A DNA stretch of 64,000 nt from Rhizoctonia solani (lineage: Eukaryota; Basidiomycota; Agaricomycetes; Cantharellales; Ceratobasidiaceae): NCBI RefSeq assembly GCF_016906535.1, contig NC_057380.1, positions 1-64,000 on the forward strand, in the 5' to 3' direction. The translations under genes and the position numbers were made by a program. Below the pieces are notes generated by a model, which ran no database searches, was not told the DNA's origin, and worked only from the letters and a program-made list of their open reading frames with translations. How positions within the stretch are numbered: position 1 is the first letter of the stretch; each line of letters starts with the position of its first letter. Below are positions 33,901-45,631 of this stretch, one piece after another.

Positions 33901-35795
33901 TGAGTCGTAGACTGCCGCATATAGGATAGTAGAATAAAGAGCATCAATGTCTGCGTGCCGGTTGGCTAATTTGGAAGATAAGTTCAGGATAGCCTCGAGC
34001 CGATCTTGATCTATCATGGTGCCTTTTCTTCGAATATAGCGAGTTGCTGTGGCCGCATATATGAACAGGCTTCCAGAGAGTTTGGCAAGTTTGGTCAAAT
34101 CATGCTCAGAGACGCCGTTACCAAGTTCATCACGAAGGTACAGCTCGATATCTGCTTCCACTAGCGACTTTTCGATCTCATGAAGCACGCACATCGTCCG
34201 GTTGCGGTCCGACTGCGCCTCGATCCTGTGGCGGATGTCCGGCTCGGGTCGACTGGTGACGAAGAACCTGAGAGGGAGGGTTGGAGTGATCCTGAAAAGG
34301 ACTTCCAGGATTGTTCGCACCCCGTTCGCGTTGCTGCATTCGTCGAGTGCATCGATCACGACTACGAGCCCTTTTGTCATTTCGTTCTTCAATCTCGATA
34401 GAGGCTCCTTGATAAGCCGCTCGCATTGCCTGTCGATCGACTGTGATTTAATGTTGGGCTGTTGCTCTAAGACCTCTAGCAACGCTGATCGAAAAGCAGG
34501 GGAACACTGCGCGAGTTGATACGCGATAGTCGGTATGATTCTTCCCACGTTTTGACATTCCTCAGATGTGCGGGTGCAAAAGAAACTAGCCCCAAGTGCA
34601 CCACGATTTTCAAGACACCGGGAAAATGTGTATGCAATCGTTGTCTTGCCTGTGCCCGCCATCCCATTCATCCAGTAGACGCTGGGTTTGTTTTGATCGA
34701 GTGACCACTGATTGAGCTCGAGCAAGATATCCGACCGAGTGTTCTGAGTGCATGCTCTACGATTCACATCATGAGACAACAGTGAGTTGTAGATGGCGGA
34801 TTCGACAGGTGATAAACAGGCAAGGCGAGAGTGCTGATCGAACAAGGCTCAATCTTCACGCCTATCAGTTAGATTTTGAGCTCACCGCAAGCTGTTCTTC
34901 GGCTATATTCCACGTTTTCAGGCTTGCTTCAATCTTTGCCTCATGTTAGCATTGTTGCTTACTAATTTATACCACATCCCACCTTCATGTCTTCCAGGAT
35001 CTCAGCTATATTCTTGTACCCGCGTAGTATCCCTTCCTCGTCCTGTTCCACATTCCTAGCGTATCTTGTGGTTTGGTGGTCCTGCTTGCTGCGGATGGTC
35101 GCCGCTTGCTCTTTGACAGACCTATGCATTCTGTGAGATTTCCGGATTCGACCCGTCTTGCATAACTCACGTTGCGATTCCTTGAAGGAACTCGGAAACT
35201 TCGGTCGACTTGGCTTCTTGTATATGCCGGCGGAGCAGCTCGATGAGGAATGACAGCCGTCTTGCCAAGGCCTCCATTTTGCCATGATTCTTAGAGCTCA
35301 GCTAGACAAGAGTCGGGACTAGTCACCATGAAGCCGGCGGACATGACCCAAATCACCAACCTCTATATGCTCGACGGAGGCTAATAGCCCTCCAACAGCA
35401 ACTTGTAGGGGTGGGAAAACCTCCGTTGCGCTATGCAATTTTCTCAGTGTACTAGTAAGGGCTTGTATGGCTGAAGGTGTAGGGGTGATAAGCCAGGGAA
35501 CTCTGACGGTCGCGGTATCTCTAGCTGCGTCAGTGCCTTTGAGTGGATCAATTGTGACCAGTAGCTGATCTTTGTCTGAGTGTTGCAATGGGCTGTTTGA
35601 GGCTACCACATCATCAGCAGTAGAACTCGACTGAGAGGCGGCTGGCTCGGCGTGTAAGGACTGGGTATCGGGGTGAAGGGAGGGTATGGAAATTGAAAGG
35701 TCCGATGCGCTGCGGGGCCTGGATCTTGCTACAATGTTATCTTTCTTACGCCTTAGGTAGGCACGAAAGCCTGTCCCTTTATCAGGAGAAGCCAT
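30963..35795 (-). CDS. NACHT-WD40 NLR-like protein (HET-E/STAND family)
   Basis: A STAND-type signalling ATPase of the class used in fungal self/non-self recognition; the trigger here is unknown. The first exon (from ATG 35795) encodes a low-complexity leader and helical region. Two or more introns lie between 35340 and 34850. The helical domain (about 35290-34900) precedes the NACHT domain (exon 34845-33319): GMAGTGKTT is Walker A and [12 protein letters not shown]alker B, followed by a long helical arm. An intron (about 33318-33269) joins LKPWLT to VEDASSN. The last exon encodes 14 WD40 repeats, each with an FSPDG-like turn and a GS-D---VWD strand, which would form two seven-bladed propellers, then a short tail ending at 30963. 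The frame is uninterrupted. The first intron is the least certain; a 41-nt version keeps the frame. Repeat number in such proteins changes quickly, so this may be allele-specific. Confidence 0.88.
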
Positions 35796-36107
35796 TGGCT
35801 GACGGTGGTTGTTGAGCTGGACAAGAGCGCTTGAATGATTGGCGCTAGCACTTTATGGGACCTTGGAATTTGTTATTCAGCAGATCAGTGCCTAAGCAGA
35901 TCAGTGCCTAAGCAGATCAGTGCCTAAGTCAGATTTTGCTATTGAAGTACATTTACCATAGAGTGGTATTTTTTTGGGGCCCAAGAGGTTTGTCTGTTGC
36001 AGTTCTAGAGAAACCTGATATCAAAGGTTTAAGGAGTGGCCTGATGAGAAAGGATATCATGACAGGCCATGCAACCACTGCTTTTTTTGAATTTGCATTT
36101 AGACAGC
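35796..36107. other. 5' flank of the NLR gene with triplicated 16-mer
   Basis: Contains three perfect tandem copies of CAGATCAGTGCCTAAG at about 35880-35928, some 85 bp upstream of the NACHT-WD40 start codon. The remainder up to the palindromic element is unassigned. Confidence 0.6.
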
Positions 36108-36234
36108 TACAGTGGGCCACAAAACAAATGGAACACGTGACTGTATTTTGTGAGCATGAGAGTGATGCAAGAACAGTAGGGAATAATGCATAGGTACATT
36201 AGTAAGGAATATAGAAATATATTTAAAGAGTATT

Positions 36235-36817
36235 TGTTGTAGACACATTTGATACCAGGGAATTTATTCCCATTTTCTCAAATTTAAACAAAGGCAATTG
36301 GACAACATTTTTGATCACATGACATTGGTGCTTATATCATATGCTAAGCACCAAGCCATGTCCCCATCTGCACTTGCTCAGCACCCATAGCCACCTCCAC
36401 CTATGATGTCAACATGACATGTCAGTGACACATATGCATGAGTAAGACCAACTGCAGAGTGGGGTTCTTATTGGATTAGGTATTGGATATAATGTATTTG
36501 TAATTAGCTGTTCCATAGAATATATAAGGAGGCCAACCAACCATGGTAACACCCAGGTCAATTACCTCCTGTTGCATCCCCACTTTGTACAAGGGCACTA
36601 CAGCCCAGTAAACCTTACTTAGTTACTCAGTCAACGCTGCCTTAAGCAGTCTCACCCCTGTACTTAGATAGCCTGTTGTTGCCTTAAGCAGCTTAGTTAC
36701 CATAGATAGGTAGTTAGTTGCCATAGCTTAGGTTACTACTGCCTTATGTGGGTTATTGTTTGTATGCCCTGGCCATAAGTGCCATCACCCATGCTGTCCC
36801 AGACTATGTCTAGGACA
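36235..36817 (+). mobile_element. Solo LTR, family A, plus orientation
   Basis: Begins TGTTGTAGACAC and ends GTCTAGGACA (583 bp). It is flanked by GTATT on both sides (36230-36234 and 36818-36822). The opposite palindrome arm at about 39185-39215 preserves the uninterrupted site with a single GTATT. Confidence 0.9.
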
Positions 36818-37353
36818 GTATTTGTACAAATTCTGGTGGAAATGGGACAAGTTTATGCAAAGATACAGCTTTGGTTAGGTGCCAGGTGTTCCATTTGATT
36901 TGCAAATGCAACCCATCCAGCCTGGCCCCTGCAGCTTTTGTGAATCTTGACCCATTTCTTGGCCAAATTTGAACAAACAAAAGGTACAAGAGCATTTTTA
37001 TAACCAAGAAGAATAATCACATAAGCTCTCAGTGCATATAAGCAATGTTCTGGGGTGTTGTATATGCTCAATAAGTACTGGCTCTTCCTCCCCTTTATCC
37101 CTAGATTGCTCTGGACCCAGGGACTATTAGGAGCCAAGAATGAGCTATTAGATGGCTGTTACCCTATAAATGATTAATGTGTCTTTCTCTAGTGGCTGGA
37201 TAAGGAACAGGTGAATATATTGCCAAGATACATGTACACTAAGCTACCATACTAAACTTGAGAGGTCTGCTATTGCACTAAAAAACCAAAGGGTAATGAG
37301 TAAACATGGCTGAAACATGTATAGTATAATAGTGATGTATGGTACAAAATATG

Positions 37354-37925
37354 TGTTGTATGCCAACTGTAAGGTTTGGTACACACTGGTGAGTGGGCGC
37401 TTGTGGCCGTACTAAACACTGCAGTCTACTATCTAAGGCTATACTACTAACCATGCTAGGCTACCTATGATGCTTAAGGCGTCCTACTACTATCTACTGT
37501 TGGCAATGGGGGCTTAGCCCTGGAGGTGTGATGAGCGCAAGTAAGGGGGTGAGCTTCTGAACTACTAGGGGCCAACTACTTAGCTGGCTGGGGGTGTGCC
37601 TCCTCAATGGATATGAGACAAGGTAAATCAACTTGGGGTCTCCAAGCAATTTTCCTGCTGTTTATATAGACAAGGGAGAAAGTATATACATGGTCTGTGT
37701 GTGAGATAAAGAAGTGTCCATGTGGAAAGAGAAGCGTGCTGCAGGCTGCGCAGAAGCGTGGATTTCTCCTAAGCGCCCTTTGCACGGCATCTTGGCGCAG
37801 CATCTCCGCAAAATAAGCGCCAAGGTCACGTGATTGGAAAACAAAAGGTATGGAGTCCGTAAAAAATAGTAAAAATAATAGAAAAATCAGGCGATTCTAA
37901 TGGTATATTTAAGGAGGTTGTAACA
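37354..37925 (-). mobile_element. Solo LTR, family B, minus orientation
   Basis: 572 bp related to the LTRs of the complete element, in reverse. It is flanked by ATATG (37349-37353 and 37926-37930). The mirror arm near 38080-38100 shows the empty site. Confidence 0.9.
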
Positions 37926-38518
37926 ATATGGGACCAATCCCATAGAAATCTATGAAGTTAGGGACCTTGCAGTATGAAGTTGTCTCAATTTGCTTGAATT
38001 TACTATGAGATTCTAGCTATGCACAAAATCTTTGTACTGAAAGGTCTCTAACTTCATAGATTTTTATGGGATTGGTCCCATATTTTGTGCCATACATCAC
38101 TATTATACTATACATGTTTCAGCCATGTTTACTCATTACCCTTTGGTTTTTTAGTGCAATAGCAGACCTCTCAAGTTTAGTATGGTAGCTTAGTGTACAT
38201 GTATCTTGGCAATATATTCACCTGTTCCTTATCCAGCCACTAGAGAAAGACACATTAATCATTTATAGGGTAACAGCCATCTAATAGCTCATTCTTGGCT
38301 CCTAATAGTCCCTGGGTCCAGAGCAATCTAGGGATAAAGGGGAGGAAGAGCCAGTACTTATTGAGCATATACAACACCCCAGAACATTGCTTATATGCAC
38401 TGAGAGCTTATGTGATTATTCTTCTTGGTTATAAAATGCTCTTGTACCTTTTGTTTGTTCAAATTTGGCCAAGAAATGGGTCAAGATTCACAAAAGCTGC
38501 AGGGGCCAGGCTGGATGG

Positions 38519-39104
38519 TGTTGTACACCACTGTAAGGTGGGTACACACTAGTGGAGCAGGTGCTTAAGGCTGTATCTAATACACTGCTTATGTAATCTA
38601 ACTAACTAAGGCTAACTACTGTCTATACTAAGTTGCTTAAGGCAACAACCAGCTAACTACTATTGGTGCAAGGGGGCCAGAGGCCTGGAGGTGTGGTAAG
38701 TGAAGTAGAGGGGTAAGTGACTTCTGAGGACTGGGGGCCAGCTACTTAGCTGGCTGGGTACCTTCTCTAATGAGTAAGAGACAAGGTAAAATCAACTTGG
38801 GGACTCCAAGCAACTTTCCTGCTGTATATATATAGACAAAAGGACTAAGTACATGTGGTCTGTGCATGTGTGAAAGGAAGACTACATGTGAAAAAGGAAG
38901 CATGCTGCAGGCTGTGCAGAAGTGTGGATTTCTCCTAAGCGCCCTTGGCATGGCATCTTGGCATGGCATCTTGGCACGGCATCTTGGCATAATAAGCGCC
39001 AAGATCACATGATTGAAAAACAATAGATATGAAGTCCGTAAAAAATAGTAAAAATATTAGAAAAAGGAGGCAATTCCAATGGTATATGTTAGGAGGTTAT
39101 AACA
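38519..39104 (-). mobile_element. Solo LTR, family B, minus orientation
   Basis: 586 bp, flanked by GATGG (38514-38518 and 39105-39109). The mirror arm near 36909-36922 keeps the uninterrupted sequence. Many CpG positions of the family read TpG or CpA here. Confidence 0.9.
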
Positions 39105-39326
39105 GATGGGTTGCATTTGCAAATCAAATGGAACACCTGGCACCTAACCAAAGTTGTATCTTTGCATAAACTTGTCCCATTTCCACCAGAATTTGTACAA
39201 ATACTCTTTAAATATATTTCTATATTCCTTACTAATGTACCTATGTGTTATTTCCTACTGTTCTTACATCACTCTCATGCTCACAAAATACGGTCATGTG
39301 TTCCATTTGTTTTGTGGCCCACTGTA

Positions 39327-39668
39327 CATCATGTGACTGGCACTATATACAGGACAACTGGCCCCTACTACAGGTCCCCTCCCCTTCATAAGGCTAGGTT
39401 TGTCCCTGGGACTGTAGAATTACCTTGTATATACTAGGATAATCTAGTGTATTCCATCTAATCAAGTTGGTGAGAACTAACTGTACAAACCAATAAGATA
39501 TATGCACAGTATTGTGCAGCTAGTATGCACCACCCCTATAAATGACTTGACTGTGTTCTTCAATGGTATATAAGGTGGCTTATTCTGCCTCATATTTATT
39601 GATTGTTCTTGTTCTTGATCTTGCTCTCATTCATACTTTGTATTTGGATAGTTAATAATATATGTATT
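39327..39668. other. TE-derived spacer
   Basis: About 340 bp of AT-rich sequence between the palindromic element and the next LTR. It includes a TATA-like ATGGTATATAAGG near 39564, suggesting another LTR fragment, but no partner was found. Confidence 0.35.
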
Positions 39669-40235
39669 TGTCCTAGACGTCCTTAAGGGGTGTTGAGGCA
39701 ACAGGCACTTGTGGCCGTATAAGACTAAGTGAGCACTGCTTAAGGCGGTGAGGATGCTACCTACGACGAGCTAACTAACTACGGAGACCAGACGCTATAA
39801 GGCAATGGCAAACTACCTAAGTACAGTGAGGGCAACGCTTAAGGCGTGTATCTAAGTGGTTGCTGGCTGTAAGGCCTCGTACAATGTGTGGAGTGCAACA
39901 AGAGGTAATTGACCTGGGTGTTACCATGGTTGGTTGGCCTCCTTATATATTACAGAACTATCTAATTACAATTACAATCATATGCAATACCATAACCAAT
40001 AAGAACCCCGCTCCGCAGTTGGCCTTACTCATGCATACGTGTCACTGACGTGTCATGATGACGTCATAGGTGGAGGTGGCTACGTGTGATAAATAAGCGC
40101 AGGTGGGGACGTGGCTTGGCGCTTATTGTATGATATAAGCGCCAATATCACGTGATTGAAAATGTAGTCTGTTTGTCTTTGTTTAAATTCAAGAAAATGG
40201 GAATAAATTCCCTGGTATTGAATGTGTCTACGACA
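39669..40235 (-). mobile_element. Solo LTR, family A, minus orientation
   Basis: 567 bp, reverse complement of the family A LTR (starts TGTCCTAGAC, ends TCTACGACA). Flanked by GTATT (39664-39668 and 40236-40240), the same five bases as the copy at 36235. Confidence 0.88.
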
Positions 40236-41555
40236 GTATTGTTACTATTTACCAATACTTCTTTCTACAGGAACTACTGCTAGAGAGGCTGCTATCCTAC
40301 ACTGTACTATGCATATATGACTAAGTGGAGAGAGAAAGAGAAGTAAAATAAATAAATGTCTGTTATGGATATGACATTTCTCCATTAATCTGTACTTACT
40401 CTATTATTTGCACAAGTAATACTACAGTAGATAAAATGATATAAAGATGCAAACTGAGGTTTTCAAGGTCCCTCTTGCCAATTGCAACCTTTACAAAGCC
40501 TCTAAGCCTGAGGAACACCCTCAATATGCAATATCTATTGCATATATGCTGTTTTCTCACTCATTTAAATATATAAAGTTAGCTGAGTAGATAAACAGTA
40601 ACTGTCATGACCCATTCATTTGCTGGCATGTCTCCTGACCAAGCCACCTACTAATAGGATACTCCACAGTCTTTAGAAGGCTGCATATACTCACATACAT
40701 GCAGTCAGAACTGTCATTACTCTAAGGGCTCATTGTCAGAGCCAACAACTACCAAGAGGTGAAACCTAACTAGTTATTGCCTAATATAGGACTTATCAAC
40801 TAGTAGGATCTAACAATGCTCTGAGGCAATTGCCAGATAAGGGGTGGACAAGACCTGATATAGTAAAGTGCACTGTACTATAAAGATAGCAGGGCTAAGA
40901 ACCTTTGACAGGGACTGGTATGCTCTCAGGCAATACTCTTAATTGTATGTCTTAGGGTAGGTAGGTGTAGGAAGGGGATAAGAGGCTGAGTTCTGAGGCT
41001 TAAGGCTCTCAGAACCCTCCTTATATATTCACAAGGGAAGGGAATAGTAAATACATGAACAAACATAACAACAAAGATAAGGTCACATGACCAAAGATTG
41101 TCATAGTCTGACTAATAAAGAATGGGATATATGCCTAAAGAGGCAGTGCTGGCTTTGGGGATAAGCAGAAGACTGCAACCAACACTTTAGAGAGAGAGAG
41201 AGTTTACTTGCCAAATATGGCACAAGACCCCTTAGAGTAGAGCAGGAGAGTGGGGAGGGTAGTCAATAGATTGACAGGAGGTCAAGTTCTGGTCTGAATG
41301 CCAGAACTCTCCCTTCATTATATACATCATACAGAGCAAGGGAACTTTAAAGTACAAAGGAGAACAATGGAAGACATACTACAAAGGTATGGGTAACTAA
41401 GAGAACAATAGAACAATGCAACTAAGGACATATGGTAACTAAGTAACCAGAGGACAAAGCTAACAGGCTAAACAAAGGGACCATTCACATTCCATGTTGA
41501 TTGCTCTGCCAGGGGAGTCCTGCATGGCCTGTGGTCATGTTGGGAACATCCCCTG
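40236..41555. other. Unresolved LTR-like fragments
   Basis: No gene seen. At 40603 a TGTCATGACCCATT start resembles the family C LTR at 45851, and GGGTCATGAC at 42201-42211 could be a matching end, but their flanks do not form a target duplication. TATA-like and GA-rich blocks (41025, 41185-41200) suggest further old LTR pieces. Confidence 0.4.
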
Positions 41556-42126
41556 TGTTGTACACCACTATAAGGTGGGTACATGCTAGTGGAAGGGGTG
41601 CTTGTGGCTGTACTGCTACAGGTATTGCTTATCTAACTAACTAACTAGGCTATCCTACTAACTACTGTCCTGCTTATGGCAGTTCACAACTAGCTATCTA
41701 CTGCAAAGGGGGCAGAGCCCAGGAGGTGTGGTGAGCACAGGTAAGGGGGTTAAATTCTGAACTACTAGGGGGCTGGCTACTTAGCTGGCTGAAGGTTTCC
41801 TCCTCAATGGATATGAGACAAGGTAAAATCAACTTGGGTTCTCCCAGCAATTTTCCTCTTGTATATATACACAAGAGAACTATCTACAGGTGGTCAAAGC
41901 TTGTGAGAAAAGAAGTGTGGATGTGAAAAGGGAAGCATGCTGTGGGCTGCACAGAAGCATGGATTTCTCCTAAGCACCCTTGGCATGGCATCTTGGCACA
42001 GCATCTTGGCATAATAAGCGCTGGGATCATGTGATTAAAAAACAAACAATAAAGGGTCTGTAAAAAATAGTACAAATATCAGAAAATTTGTCCAATTCTA
42101 GTGGTATATGTTAGGGGTTTGTAACA
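41556..42126 (-). mobile_element. Solo LTR, family B, minus orientation
   Basis: 571 bp flanked by CCCTG (41551-41555 and 42127-42131). It starts TGTTGTACACC and ends TTTGTAACA. CpG sites are mostly decayed. Confidence 0.88.
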
Positions 42127-42300
42127 CCCTGGTCCATATAATTTGTAAAATTTAGATAAAAAGATAAGAGAATAATAGGGTGTCTGTGTTCATGCCTCTT
42201 GGGTCATGACAAAGATAAGAAAGACATGATCACATGACTCAAGGTCATGTGATTAGATTACATAATAAGTGCTCAGCACCTAAACAGCATAAAGATGCAT

Positions 42301-42430
42301 TGTCCTAGACATCCTTAAGGGGCGTTGAGGCAGCAGGTGCTTGTGGCTGTATCTACTGAGTGAAGACTGCATAGGCAGTGAAGAGGCTACCTACAACAAC
42401 AAGCTAACTATCTACAATGACCATGCACTG
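42301..42430 (-). mobile_element. LTR family A fragment
   Basis: About 130 bp matching the start of the reverse-oriented family A LTR (TGTCCTAGAC, GGCGTTGAGGCAGCAGGTGCTTGTGGC). It breaks off at a TGTTATGTATC sequence that may begin another LTR. Confidence 0.65.
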
Positions 42431-43588
42431 TGTTATGTATCACACAATATTGCATTCACAGCTCACCATCCACAATAATCTGTATATATCTGACTTTCTG
42501 ATTTAATGGCCATTTGACTCCTATTTTCCATTATTCCTGTCATTACTCTATGTAATGCTCATATTGACTGTATGTGTTACATATTGTTCAATAGAGCTCC
42601 TTTCGCTCGTTCTAACGCTGCCTGTCACGTGCTCATACGATAAGATCTCATGGAGATATTAGCTTCACAAGATTCTATCTATGTGGCTCAAGTACCTTAC
42701 TAATCATTATATTTGTATCTTTACATCTAGCTCATCACATGACTAGCTCTAACTTGGGAAATGAACCTTATTCCTAGCTTAGTTGAGTCATACCTCTCAT
42801 GAGATTACTAAGGTTTTCCTTATCTAGTAATTTCTAGTGGCACTGCAAATCCTGCTTATGAGTCATTCTGCTTGCCACCAGAATGACTCACACTAATGAC
42901 TCACTCTAAGTGCTCATTGGCTGCCAAGCATTTCTTGATAGACTGAGTCATGTATTTAGATGTTTCTATTTTTAACTAATTGCAGTTCAACCCAAGAGCA
43001 GTCACATTCCATCCTAGTCATATCTGTGCCTTCCCACCCACCAATCAAAGTCTTAGGAAGCACAGTCCTAAGCAAGTCATACTCATACTCTGACTAGGTG
43101 AATGACTCAGTAACCTTGCCACTCTAGGGTATAAAAGGGGACTCTTGCATACCCTTGGAGGGCACCCACTTTACTCCACCTCACTGTTACTGTTGACTGT
43201 CACTCTTGGGTTTGGGCTTGCCCCCCTCAATTGTGTGATATATTGTGCCTCAAGATTTCAAATAACTTAAACTTGTATAAGTGGATCTCCCAAGTACCCA
43301 TAGTGTGGAAAGGTTGTAGACCTGATACAGAGTTCTTAGGTTAAGTGAACAGAAGGCAATCATCCTTAAAGAAGGATATATACTAAGTAACCAGTTAGTT
43401 CCTGCAACTAGGAGTGAAACTTACATAACTATCTCTGCCAAAGGGAACCTGAGCCAGTACTCTTGCTCTTACAGAAATACTTACTAAGACACTTTACACT
43501 GAGAAAGGATATATCTGTAGTTGATTGTATTCAAGATAGCTAGACCCAGAGAACCCTAAAGAAGCTACTTCTTTACTTAGCTTGGAAA
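42431..43588 (+). other. Probable LTR of another family, incomplete
   Basis: Starts TGTTATGTATCACACAATATT. It carries a TATA box with flanking context typical of an LTR promoter (GGGTATAAAAGGGGACTC near 43130) and a short C/T-rich stretch downstream. I could not find a second copy or its 3' boundary. No gene is visible. Confidence 0.35.
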
Positions 43589-44855
43589 TTGGGAAATCTT
43601 CCAACACAGACTCTGCTCAGCACCAGAGTCTCAACCTCTTTTCCCCCAATTTACAACAACTGGCCAGGCATCCACGCCAACACATATTGGCACGTAGACT
43701 CCTGTGAAACTTGTCAACGGATCCAAAAGCCCAAGTACTCTTCAATACTGTCTCAACCTCTTGAGCTCCCCTCTAGACCATGGCAACACATTTCTTACAA
43801 CATGATTGTTGACTTGCCTAAAGACGGTAATAGCAATTCCATTCTGGTCATTGTGGATAGCTTCACCAAATATGTTGTCCTAGTGGAATGTTCCAAGAAG
43901 CTCAAAGCACCAGCACTAGCGGACCTATTCCTACAACATGTCTGGAAACGCTATGGTATGCCTGAGAAGACAGTATCAGATTGCAGAAGGGTCTTTAATA
44001 ACAAGTTCCTCAAGGTGCTGTACCAGTGACTGGGAATAGACCCCCACTTCTCCTCAGCCTACCACCCCCAGAGCAACGGTCAGACAGAACAAGTAAACCC
44101 CACAGTTGAGCATTTCCTACGGGCCTACTCAGGAATTAATCAGAAGGATTGGGTCAAGTGGTTACCTATGGCGGAATTTGCCTACAACAACGCAGTACAT
44201 AGTAGCACTGGCAAATCCCCATTCAAGGCACTATACAGATGGGAACCTTCACTTACCCCAAGCAATGTCCCAACAGATGTCCCTGAAGCAGACAACTTGG
44301 CCGCCCAGATGGAAGCTCAATGGCGGGAAATAGAAGTGGCACTCCGGCAGTCTAAAGCACGCATGACAGCCAGAGAAACGGGAGAACCAGTCAACTTTGA
44401 AGTTGGAGAGGAGGCCTGGCTAGACGCCAAAAATGTGAAGCTGAAGACCCTGAGTCCCAAGCTAACCAAACAACGCCTAGGCCCCTTCAGAATAACCAAG
44501 AAAATCTCCAATCAAGCTTACCGCTTGGAACTCCCTCCAACCATGAGAATCCACAATGTCTTCTACATGGGATTACTGTCAAAAGTTAAAAGGGACAAAA
44601 AGCGCACCTTCAAAAACCATCCTCTGCCTGTTACCGTGGATGGAGAAGAAGAATACAAGGTAGAAGGAATAACTGATGCCAAGGAACAAGACGGAAAATG
44701 GTTCTTTAGGGTCAAATGGAAGGGTTACAGATCTGAAGAAAACATGTGGGAACCCTGAGAAAATCTAAAAAACGCCAAAAAATCTTTAGAAAAATACAAA
44801 AAAGATATGAAAAAGAAGGCCCTTGGCGCTGCCAAGGCCCTTAGAGGGGGGGCAG
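43589..44855 (+). pseudogene. Decayed chromovirus pol: integrase and chromodomain
   Basis: The 3' end of a Ty3-type pol, in the orientation of the family A LTR that follows. The first ORF (43589-44029) has the integrase zinc-binding end (CETCQRIQ) and catalytic core, but the first catalytic Asp position reads Asn (SYNMIVDL) and the second region reads SDCRR. A TGA at 44027 replaces an arginine codon that is CGA at the same place in the complete element (51003-51005). The second part (44168-44758) continues through AYHPQSNGQTE, a GPFRITKKIS segment and a chromodomain (EEYKVEGITDA...VKWKGY), then another TGA. A purine-rich tract (about 44844-44855) precedes the LTR. Protease, RT and RNase H are missing. 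Confidence 0.85.
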
Positions 44856-45438
44856 TGTTGTAGACACAATTGATACCACGGAATTTATTCCAATTTTCTC
44901 GATTTTAAACAAAGACAAACAGACAACATTTTCAATCATGTGACATTGGCACTTATATCACATGCTAAGCACCAAGCCATGTCCCCACCCGCACTTACCC
45001 CACCACATGTAGCCACCTCCACCTGACAACATCATTATGACATGTCAGTGACATGTATACATGAGTAAGGCCAACTGCAGAACAGGGTTCTTATTGGTTA
45101 TAGTTTTGCATATTGTACATTTGTAATTAGTTCACCTCTGTAATATATAAGGAGGCCAACCAACCATGGTAACACCCAGGTCAATTACCTCTTGTTGCAT
45201 CTCTCCTACTGTACAAGGCCCTAGGCCAGTAACTACTAAGTTTTACCTGTACTTGTTGCCTTAAGCAACTTCCTTGCCATAGATACATAGCTTGCCAACG
45301 CCCTTAAGGCTTTGGACATTGTACTTAGGTAGTTAGTCATTGTAGGTAGCACTGCCACTGCCTTATGTGGTTTTTTACTTAGTTGCATATGGCCACAAGC
45401 GCCTGCTGCCTTGATGCCCCTTACAGACGTCTAGGACA
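44856..45438 (+). mobile_element. 3' LTR, family A
   Basis: 583 bp, directly after the polypurine tract of the decayed pol, so it is the 3' LTR of that element. This ties LTR family A to a chromodomain-bearing chromovirus. No 5' LTR in the correct position was found. Confidence 0.85.
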
Positions 45439-45631
45439 ATATTGATGTTGACATTTCCTGGCACCAAAGAAACCAAAGAACTAGAGGGATACAACAGAGT
45501 GAATCCTGAGGTATCAATCCTCAAGTTACAGACCCTTACAGTTTGCAACTTACATGCAAGCACATTCACTCTTGTACTCTCCCCCATCCCCTCCCAATCT
45601 CATCAGGCAACCTTTTTTCTTACACATAAAA
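45439..45631 (+). pseudogene. Broken host gene, part 1 (possible F-box/LRR-like)
   Basis: An open frame containing LQTLTVCNLHASTFTLVLSP runs to the TAAAA target site at 45627-45631. When the nested elements are mentally removed, the frame passes into 52936-52977 and then 53541 onward. The Leu-rich pattern and the C-terminal piece resemble the C-termini of basidiomycete F-box-like proteins, but I cannot prove the family. Confidence 0.5.

Larger units (their letters stand above)
36108..39326. mobile_element. Palindromic TA-flanked element (Tc1/mariner-like, non-autonomous)
   Basis: Two inverted arms, 36108-37968 and 38041-39326, flank a 72-bp centre. Removing the three solo LTRs inserted in them and their target duplications leaves 696 and 695 bp, so the arms pair almost completely. 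The ends read TA-CAGTGGGCCACAAAACAAATGG, with TA at both outer borders (36108-36109 and 39325-39326), as expected for Tc1/mariner elements, which duplicate TA. No transposase motif is visible. The mirrored ORFs in the arms are explained by the palindrome. It was probably mobilised in trans, if it ever moved. Alternatively it is a palindromic duplication of part of a larger element. Confidence 0.75.

Noticed and set aside
36853..38552. Two near-identical ORFs on opposite strands (36853-37137 minus, 38295-38552 plus)
   Set aside because: They are mirror images within the arms of the palindromic element, with no domain; shared sequence comes from the inverted repeat.
40603..42211. A second complete family C element between TGTCATGACCC and GGGTCATGACA
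   Set aside because: The flanks do not match as a target duplication and the internal length does not fit a solo LTR even after removing the nested family B LTR.
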